DNA from: an uncultured Pseudoxanthomonas sp.
GTDB lineage: Bacteria > Pseudomonadota > Gammaproteobacteria > Xanthomonadales > Xanthomonadaceae
Length of the DNA: 64,000 nucleotides
Assembly (NCBI GenBank): GCA_946479745.1
Contig: CAMLGZ010000008.1
Coordinates: 62,001-126,000, forward strand
Direction of reading: 5' to 3'
The notes under the pieces are model-generated. The model saw only the letters and a program-made list of their open reading frames with translations, was not told where the DNA came from and did not search any database. The number at the start of each line of letters is the position of its first letter. Within the stretch, counting starts at the first letter, position 1. Below, in pieces: positions 58,305 to 64,000 of this stretch. Made by a program: the position numbers and the translations under genes.

Positions 58305-60566
58305 ATGACCGCCAACCCCATTCCCGCCCGCATGAAGGGCCTCAACCGTGCCGAAATCTGCGACCAGAACTTCACCGAGTTCGTGCAGGAATGGAATGGC
58401 GCGGTCGATGCCAAGCCCGCGCCGGGAGAGGCCGTGCTGGAAGGCAGTGCGCTGGATGCGCGGTCGTTCGTCGAACTATTGGAATCCCAGCTGGTCTCGC
58501 GTCACCTCGATCTGATGGCGCGCGTACTGCGCGTGCAGAACAAGGTCTTCTACACCATCGGCAGTTCCGGCCACGAAGGCAATGCGATGGTCGCGCGCCT
58601 GGCCCGGCACACGGACCCGGCGTTCCTGCACTACCGTTCCGGCGCTTTCATGGCAGAGCGTTTCCGTAAATTGCCGGGCATGGATCCGATCATGGATTCG
58701 GCTCTCTCTTTCGCGGCCAGTTCGGAAGATCCGGCTTCCGGCGGCCGTCACAAGGTGTGGGGTTCCAAACCGTTGTGGGTACTGCCGCAGACATCGACGA
58801 TCGCCTCGCACTTGCCCAAAGCGCTGGGCACCGCGGTGGCCATCGAACAGGCCAAGCGCATCGGCCATGCCTCGCCGATTCCCGACGACAGCATCGCCAT
58901 TTGTTCCTTCGGCGACGCCTCCAGCAATCACGCTACTGCGCAGACCGCGTTCAACGCCGCGGCGTGGACCTCTTACCAGAAGTTGCCGGCGCCGGTGCTG
59001 TTCGTCTGCGAGGACAACGGCATCGGAATCTCTGTGAAGACCCCGGGTGGCTGGATCGAACGCAACTTCTCCAAGCGCGATGACCTGGACTATTTCTACG
59101 CCGACGGCCTGGACCTGGCCACTGGCTACGGGCAGGTGCAGGCAGCGGTGGAGCACTGCCGTCGCACGCGCCGCCCGACCTTTCTGCACCTGCGCACCAC
59201 CCGGATCATGGGACACGCCGGCACCGACTTCGAGATCGAATGGCGTCCCATTGAAGAGCTGGTCGCGGTGGAGGCGGGCGATCCGCTGTTGCGTTCGGCG
59301 GCCATTGCGCTGGAATCCGGCCTGTACACCAGGCAGCAACTGTTGGCTCTGTACGAAGACATCCGCAAGCGCTGCTTCGCTGCCGCCGACGCGGCCGACA
59401 GGACGCCCAAGCTCACCCGCCTGGAAGACGTGATCGCGCCGCTGGCGCCTTACACGCCGGACAAAGTCATGGCCGAGGCCAAACGCGCGGATTATGCGGA
59501 CAAACGCCTGCAGGTCTTCGGAAGCCAGGAGAAGCTACCTGAAGCGCAACCGCCGCGGCATCTTGCGCTGTTGATCAACAACGCGCTGCACGATCTGTTC
59601 TGCAAGTATCCGGAAGCGCTGCTGTTCGGCGAAGATGTGGCGCAGAAGGGCGGCGTTTACACCGTCACCAAAGGTCTGCACAAAGCGTTCAAGAACAGTC
59701 GCGTATTCAATACGTTGCTTGACGAAACCATGATCCTGGGCCTGGCCCAGGGTTACGCCAATCTTGGCATGCTGCCGGTGCCGGAAATCCAGTACCTGGC
59801 CTATTTCCACAACGCCTGCGACCAGATCCGCGGCGAGGCGGCTTCGCTGCAGTTCTTCTCCAATAACCAGTACCGCAACCCGATGGTGGTGCGTATGGCC
59901 GGATTGGGCTATCAGCGCGGTTTCGGCGGCCACTTTCACAACGACAACTCGATCACGGCTTTGCGCGATATCCCCGGGCTGGTGGTCGGCTGTCCGTCGC
60001 GCGGCGACGATGCGGCGACCATGCTGCGCACGCTGGCGGCTTTGGCGAAAGTGGACGGGCGGGTGAGTATCTTCCTGGAGCCCATCGCGCTGTACATGAC
60101 CAAGGATTTGTACGAAGCCGGTGACGGCCAGTGGCTGACCAGTTATCCGGCGCCGGAGGAAGCGATGGTGCTGGGGGAAGGTCGCGTCTATCAGGAAGAC
60201 GCCAACGACCTGGTGATCTTCACCTACGGCAACGGCGTGCCGATGAGCCTGCGTGCGGCGCGGGAAATCGGCAAGAAGCATGGCTGGAAGGTGCGCGTGG
60301 TCGATCTGCGCTGGCTGGTGCCGCTCAACGAAGGCTTCATCGCCGAGCAGGCCAGGACCGCCAAGCGCATTGTGATCGTCGATGAAGGACGTCATTCGGC
60401 CGGTGTGGGCGAGGGCATGATCACGGCCATCGCCGAAGCCGGTTTCGCCAGCCGCCCGTTCCAGCGTGTCGTTGGCGTGGATACGTATACGCCGCTGGCC
60501 GGTGCGGCCTTGCTGGTATTGCCGGGCGACGAGGACATCGTAAAAGCTGCGGATCGTCTGGTCTGA
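58305..60566 (+). CDS. fused alpha/beta E1 component of a 2-oxo acid dehydrogenase
   Basis: The product is a 753-aa thiamine-diphosphate enzyme. The alpha-like half (about 1-370) has IGSSGHEGNAMVARLARH and CSFGDASSNHATAQTAFNAA, the latter being the ThDP-binding GD...N motif. The beta-like half (about 410-753) has LFGEDVAQKGGVYTVTKGL and a transketolase C-terminal domain (IVIVDEGRHSAG). Alpha and beta are usually separate in branched-chain enzymes; here they are one chain. No E2 or E3 gene is in the window, so the substrate (branched-chain 2-oxo acids) is inferred. Confidence 0.87.
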   Translation: MTANPIPARMKGLNRAEICDQNFTEFVQEWNGAVDAKPAPGEAVLEGSALDARSFVELLESQLVSRHLDLMARVLRVQNKVFYTIGSSGHEGNAMVARLARHTDPAFLHYRSGAFMAERFRKLPGMDPIMDSALSFAASSEDPASGGRHKVWGSKPLWVLPQTSTIASHLPKALGTAVAIEQAKRIGHASPIPDDSIAICSFGDASSNHATAQTAFNAAAWTSYQKLPAPVLFVCEDNGIGISVKTPGGWIERNFSKRDDLDYFYADGLDLATGYGQVQAAVEHCRRTRRPTFLHLRTTRIMGHAGTDFEIEWRPIEELVAVEAGDPLLRSAAIALESGLYTRQQLLALYEDIRKRCFAAADAADRTPKLTRLEDVIAPLAPYTPDKVMAEAKRADYADKRLQVFGSQEKLPEAQPPRHLALLINNALHDLFCKYPEALLFGEDVAQKGGVYTVTKGLHKAFKNSRVFNTLLDETMILGLAQGYANLGMLPVPEIQYLAYFHNACDQIRGEAASLQFFSNNQYRNPMVVRMAGLGYQRGFGGHFHNDNSITALRDIPGLVVGCPSRGDDAATMLRTLAALAKVDGRVSIFLEPIALYMTKDLYEAGDGQWLTSYPAPEEAMVLGEGRVYQEDANDLVIFTYGNGVPMSLRAAREIGKKHGWKVRVVDLRWLVPLNEGFIAEQARTAKRIVIVDEGRHSAGVGEGMITAIAEAGFASRPFQRVVGVDTYTPLAGAALLVLPGDEDIVKAADRLV

Positions 60567-60660
60567 CCCGGCTGTCGTGCTTTGCGGTTCTCTCTGAGAG
60601 CCGGTTGCACGCGTTGTAGCGCGCCGATGGGTACTATCGGCAGCCCCCCAGGAGAACCGC

Positions 60661-61218
60661 ATGAGCCAGATCAAGATCGCCGTCATCGTCGGCAGCCTGC
60701 GCAAAGAGTCGATCAACAAGAGGCTGGCGCTTGCGGTCAGCCGGATGTTCTCCGATCGATTCGACCTGCATCGCGTCGAGATCGCGGAATTGCCGCTATA
60801 CAACCAGGATTTCGACCAGGACTATCCAGTGTCGGGCCAGCGGTTCAAGCAGGAAGTCGAAGCGGCAGATGCGCTGTTGTTCGTCAGCCCCGAATACAAC
60901 CGCTCGATGCCGGGCGTGCTGAAGAACGCGATCGATGTGGGCTCGCGCCCACCGGGCAGCAATTCCTTCGCCGGCAAGCTGGCTGCGGTCATCGGCACTT
61001 CGCCGGGCGCACGCGGAACGGCGCTGGCACAGCAGCATCTGCGCAATGTGTTCGTCGGCCTGGACGTGCTGGCCATGGCCCAGCCGGAAGTGACGGTGCA
61101 GTTCCATGAAGGACTGATCGACGACGAAGGCGGCGTCAATGACGAACGCACCCTCAAGTTCCTGCAGAAATTCGTCGACCGCTATTCGGCCTGGCTGATC
61201 AAGACCCTGTCTCACTGA
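60661..61218 (+). CDS. NADPH-dependent FMN reductase (ChrR-like)
   Basis: The product is a 185-aa flavodoxin-fold reductase: the FMN phosphate loop VGSLRKESINKRLA, then LFVSPEYNRSMPGVLKNAID and VIGTSPGARGTALAQ. It reduces quinones, chromate or other electron acceptors. CAGGAG precedes the ATG. Confidence 0.9.
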   Translation: MSQIKIAVIVGSLRKESINKRLALAVSRMFSDRFDLHRVEIAELPLYNQDFDQDYPVSGQRFKQEVEAADALLFVSPEYNRSMPGVLKNAIDVGSRPPGSNSFAGKLAAVIGTSPGARGTALAQQHLRNVFVGLDVLAMAQPEVTVQFHEGLIDDEGGVNDERTLKFLQKFVDRYSAWLIKTLSH

Positions 61219-61229
61219 CAAGAGCGGGC

Positions 61230-61308
61230 GTAGGAGCGACGTGAGTCGCGAAACCATGTTTCGGCTGGACGGCTGGACCAACGACTTCGCGACTCACGTC
61301 GCTCCTAC
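61230..61308. repeat. inverted repeat (GTAGGAGCGACGTGAGTCGC type)
   Basis: GTAGGAGCGACGTGAGTCGC and its mirror form a stem between the convergent FMN reductase and ygfZ genes. Confidence 0.9.
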
Positions 61309-61324
61309 CGCGGCGCCTCCACGG

Positions 61325-62191
61325 TCAGCGTTGCAGGCCGTCCAGGAGCGGGATTTCGCGTAACGGCGTGCCGTTGGCGTACAACTGCGATGGAGGCCTC
61401 TCCAGCGGCAATACCGCGAGGGCTAGCGGCCTGGGCTCGTACGCAACGCTGACGATGCTTCCAACCGCGCGTTCTCCGTCATTGATTTCAACACCAGGTT
61501 CCAACGCCGAGTCGCTTTCGAACAGGACGAGTCCGCGCTTGGCTTTTCCCAGGAAATGGGTGCGCGCCACGATTTCCTGTCCCGGGTAGCAGCCTTTCTT
61601 GACGCTGAAAGCCTGCAGGCGTTCCAGCGACAATTGCTGGGGCGTCCATTGTTCGCGCTGGGCTGCTGGCAGGCGGGGCAGTCCGGCTTGCAGATCATGG
61701 GCCGCCCAGCGCGCTCGCAGATCTGCGTCGTCCGGTAGTCCATCCGTCGCCGCGATGATCAGAGTGCGGGCTTGGCCGCGATCGCCATAATCGAGTTCGA
61801 TCGAGTCGCCATTGAAGCCGATCCGCGCACTTTGCGCGGAATCGGGCTTGCGCAACGCACCGCCGACCTGCCGGCCGCCCAACGCCGAAATCTTCAACTT
61901 TCGTCTGAAGACGAAGCGTTGCAACTGTGTCGCCAACTCGCCGGCATCGGCGTCCGGCAACAGCAACAGGATCCGGTCGTCGCCCAGCTTGAGCAGCGCA
62001 AACACCGCAATGACGCGGCCCTTGGGGGTCAGCCAGGCGTTCCACTGCCAGTTTCCCTGCGGCAGCGCGACCACATCGTTGGCGAACTGGGCCTGGGCAA
62101 AGGCAGCGGCGTCCGGCCCGTCCAGCGCGACGACGGCATGGTCTGGCAGGGCAAAGAAAGGCGCGGCGGACACGGGCAGGTTGTCAGGCAA
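61325..62191 (-). CDS. ygfZ: YgfZ/GcvT-domain iron-sulfur cluster assembly protein
   Basis: The product is a 288-aa folate-binding-fold protein with the YgfZ signature SVKKGCYPGQEIVARTHFLG. The N-terminal part (FFALPDHAVVALDGPDAAAF, then FANDVVAL) matches the family. No ATG fits the conserved start: TTG 62191 gives LPDNLPVSA-type starts seen in related proteins, and GTG 62173 is the alternative; neither has a clear ribosome site. It supports Fe-S enzymes, which fits the neighbouring sdh genes. Divergent from the SDHAF4-like gene. Confidence 0.88.
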   Translation of the reverse strand: MPDNLPVSAAPFFALPDHAVVALDGPDAAAFAQAQFANDVVALPQGNWQWNAWLTPKGRVIAVFALLKLGDDRILLLLPDADAGELATQLQRFVFRRKLKISALGGRQVGGALRKPDSAQSARIGFNGDSIELDYGDRGQARTLIIAATDGLPDDADLRARWAAHDLQAGLPRLPAAQREQWTPQQLSLERLQAFSVKKGCYPGQEIVARTHFLGKAKRGLVLFESDSALEPGVEINDGERAVGSIVSVAYEPRPLALAVLPLERPPSQLYANGTPLREIPLLDGLQR

Positions 62192-62230
62192 GAGGGGGAG
62201 GATTAAAATTTTGTGCGTTGCGAGAACAAC

Positions 62231-62401
62231 ATGATAGGCGAAACCCCTTCCATTCCCGATCCCGTACCCGGAACACAGCAGCCCGAAAGGGGCACTGTGG
62301 AACAGGAAGCGGTAACACCGAAGGAAATCGGTGGTCGCGACGGTCCCGAGCCGACGCGTTACGGGGATTGGGAGAAAAACGGACGTTGCATCGATTTCTG
62401 A
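62231..62401 (+). CDS. succinate dehydrogenase assembly factor 4-like protein (DUF1674)
   Basis: The product is a 56-aa protein. Its C-terminus KEIGGRDGPEPTRYGDWEKN, ending in GRCIDF, is the DUF1674/SDHAF4 signature. In mitochondria SDHAF4 helps load flavinylated SdhA. The start is ATG 62231 (GTG 62213 is possible). It lies 79 bases before sdhC, consistent with a shared role or operon. Confidence 0.9.
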   Translation: MIGETPSIPDPVPGTQQPERGTVEQEAVTPKEIGGRDGPEPTRYGDWEKNGRCIDF

Positions 62402-62480
62402 TCCACCGGTCATCGAATAACGCCTGCCCAGCCAACGCGGTCCTACGGAGACCGCCCAGCCGAGACAACGAGCCCAGCGA

Positions 62481-62876
62481 ATGGCGACCCGACAACGTCC
62501 GCTTTCACCGCACCTGCAGGTGTACCGCTGGCAGATCCAGATGGCGACTTCCATCGTCCATCGGACTACCGGAATCATTCTTGCCGTCGGCGCGCTGCTC
62601 ATCGCCGCCGCCTTGCTGGCCTTGGCCAGCGGCCCCGAAGCCTGGGACTGCGTTCGCAAGCTGGCCGGCTCGTGGTTCGGGCTTGCCGTCCTGTTCGGCT
62701 GGACCTGGGCTTTCGCCTACCACCTGCTCAACGGCATCCGCCACCTGGTGCAGGACGCCGGCTTCGGTTTCAGCATCCCCGCTTTCATCCGCAACGGCTG
62801 GCTGTCGGTGATCGGCAGCCTGGTGTTGACCGTTATCCTCTGGGGCGTGGTTGCGTCGAAGGTGGGTTGGCTATGA
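62481..62876 (+). CDS. sdhC: succinate dehydrogenase cytochrome b556 subunit
   Basis: The product is a 131-aa membrane anchor with three spans. SPHLQVYRWQIQMATSIVHR carries the conserved Ser and Arg of the quinone site (S24, R28), and the haem-ligand region is YHLLNGIRHLVQD (H81, H88). The stop overlaps the sdhD start (ATGA). Confidence 0.95.
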   Translation: MATRQRPLSPHLQVYRWQIQMATSIVHRTTGIILAVGALLIAAALLALASGPEAWDCVRKLAGSWFGLAVLFGWTWAFAYHLLNGIRHLVQDAGFGFSIPAFIRNGWLSVIGSLVLTVILWGVVASKVGWL

Positions 62877-63259
62877 ACCACCGTTACCGCACCCCGTTGA
62901 AGGATGTGCGCGGGCTGGGTTCGGCGAAGGAGGGCACGCAGCACTTCATCGTGCAGCGCCTGACTGCCATTGCGCTGATCTTCCTGGCCTGCTGGTTTCT
63001 GTACTTCGTAGTCGGGCTGATGCACGCCGACTACCTGACCGCTGCCGATGCGGTGGCCAAGCCGTGGAACGCGACGCTGCTGGTGGCCTTCCTGGTGGCG
63101 ATGTTCTGGCACGCGCAACTCGGCGTGCAGGTGGTCATCGAAGACTACGTGCACAGCCATGGCCTGGCACTGACCGCGCAGATCGCGGTGCGTTTTGTTT
63201 GCATCCTTGGCGCGCTGGCCAGCGTTTTCGCCGTGGTCCGCATAGCATTGGGAAGCTGA
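62873..63259 (+). CDS. sdhD: succinate dehydrogenase membrane anchor subunit
   Basis: The product is a 128-aa protein with three spans. The N-terminal GLGSAKEGTQHFIVQRLTAI and the second-span FWHAQLGVQVVIEDYVH carry the haem-side histidine and the Asp/Tyr near the quinone site. Coupled to sdhC by overlap; sdhA follows three bases later. Confidence 0.94.
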   Translation: MNHRYRTPLKDVRGLGSAKEGTQHFIVQRLTAIALIFLACWFLYFVVGLMHADYLTAADAVAKPWNATLLVAFLVAMFWHAQLGVQVVIEDYVHSHGLALTAQIAVRFVCILGALASVFAVVRIALGS

Positions 63260-63262
63260 TTC

Positions 63263-64000
63263 ATGACTTCGGCCTACAAGATCACCGAACACAAATACGA
63301 CATGGTCGTGGTCGGCGCCGGCGGCGCGGGCTTGCGCGCTACTTTCGGACTGGCGGCCAAGGGCCTGCAGACCGTGTGCCTGACCAAGGTGTTCCCGACG
63401 CGTTCGCACACTGTGGCCGCGCAGGGCGGCATCTCCGCCGCGCTCGGCAATATGGGCGAGGACGACTGGCGCTACCACTTCTACGACACCATCAAGGGTT
63501 CGGACTGGCTGGGCGACCAGGACGCTATCGAATACATGTGCCGTGAGGCCATTCCCGCGATTGTCGAACTCGAACACTACGGCGTGCCTTTCAGCCGCAC
63601 CGAAGAAGGAAAGATCTACCAGCGCCCCTTCGGCGGCATGACCACCAGATACGGCGAAGGCCCGCCGGCGCAGCGCACCTGTGCCGCTGCCGACCGTACC
63701 GGCCACGCCATGCTGCACACGCTGTATCAGCAATCGCTGAAGCACGACGCGCGCTTCATGATCGAATACTTCGCCCTGGACCTGATCTTCGACGAAGAAG
63801 GCGCCTGCAAGGGCGTGCTGGCGCTGGACATGGCCGAAGGCACGCTGCACCTGTTCCGCGCCCAGGGCGTGGTGCTGGCGACCGGCGGCTACGGGCGCGC
63901 GTATTTCAGCGCGACTTCGGCGCATACCTGCACCGGCGACGGCGGCGGACTGGCGTTGCGCGCGGGTCTGCCGATGCAGGACATGGAATTCGTGCAGTTC
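63263..64000 (+). CDS. sdhA: succinate dehydrogenase flavoprotein subunit (partial)
   Basis: The first 246 residues are in the window, cut at its end. They show the FAD-binding [17 protein letters not shown] and the FAD-linking histidine (H49) in [37 protein letters not shown] lies near the substrate site. GGAAG lies seven bases before the ATG. It oxidises succinate to fumarate, feeding the class I fumarase encoded at 43137-44681. Confidence 0.97.
   Translation, partial: MTSAYKITEHKYDMVVVGAGGAGLRATFGLAAKGLQTVCLTKVFPTRSHTVAAQGGISAALGNMGEDDWRYHFYDTIKGSDWLGDQDAIEYMCREAIPAIVELEHYGVPFSRTEEGKIYQRPFGGMTTRYGEGPPAQRTCAAADRTGHAMLHTLYQQSLKHDARFMIEYFALDLIFDEEGACKGVLALDMAEGTLHLFRAQGVVLATGGYGRAYFSATSAHTCTGDGGGLALRAGLPMQDMEFVQF

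Noticed and set aside
61325..62659. 444-aa version of YgfZ
   Set aside because: The upstream part overlaps the SDHAF4-like gene and sdhC antisense; the conserved start is near 62191.
1..64000. CRISPR array
   Set aside because: No regularly spaced direct repeats were seen; the repeats present are dispersed inverted repeats.

Overview
The window reads as chromosome of a high-GC gammaproteobacterium of the order Xanthomonadales (Lysobacteraceae/Rhodanobacteraceae type). The clues are a MetX-type O-succinyltransferase, an Ohr/OhrR pair whose cysteines match the Xanthomonas pattern, an intact ccmABCDEFGHI cluster, an sdh operon preceded by an SDHAF4-like gene, an M35 aspzincin protease, and many GTAGGAGCGAC- and GTAGAGCCGAG-type inverted repeats between genes. 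The genus cannot be fixed from this sequence alone.

Positions 1-24850 look like an accessory region. From left to right it holds a partial OmpA-domain membrane protein, a decayed metalloprotease-like frame and a PhyH-family dioxygenase. Next come a DUF932 gene coupled to radC, an XRE regulator with an operator-like cluster, and a lipoprotein/membrane-protein pair. The centre (7357-18333) is a same-strand defence block: a type ISP restriction-modification enzyme, a 75-aa protein, a YqaJ-type nuclease with a C-terminal membrane anchor, a PIF1-like helicase, a 55-aa micro-ORF and an McrB/McrC pair. It is followed by an HTH-ImmA/IrrE gene plus a 160-aa partner under a perfect palindromic operator. 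After these come a frameshifted secreted protein, a DUF3606 protein, a stand-alone M41-like HEAGH protein, and an AlpA-like regulator with an inovirus Gp2 (YagK/YfjJ)-type gene. The region ends at a tRNA-Leu(CAA). No integrase is visible. A 21-bp direct repeat with one mismatch brackets the defence block (6365-6385 and 20761-20781).

Positions 24937-64000 are ordinary chromosome. They carry a sugar MFS transporter behind a LacI-type operator, cysteine dioxygenase beside MetX, ohr/ohrR with two matching palindromes, and the cytochrome c maturation operon ccmABCDEFGHI (on the minus strand, with repeats inserted at two junctions). Further on are an aminotransferase/omega-amidase pair, an ABC exporter, a dimethylargininase-like enzyme, class I fumarase, two glutathione S-transferases, a fatty acid hydroxylase, phospholipase A1 and a cold-shock protein. 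The last part holds an M35 protease, two glycine-zipper proteins, a cytochrome c'-like protein, tcdA, tatD, glutaryl-CoA dehydrogenase, a fused E1 alpha/beta 2-oxo acid dehydrogenase, an FMN reductase, ygfZ, and sdhCDA cut by the window end.

The most interesting candidate is the nuclease-helicase pair at 12531-14739, set between two recognisable restriction systems. Second is the HTH-ImmA/160-aa operon at 18441-20141.
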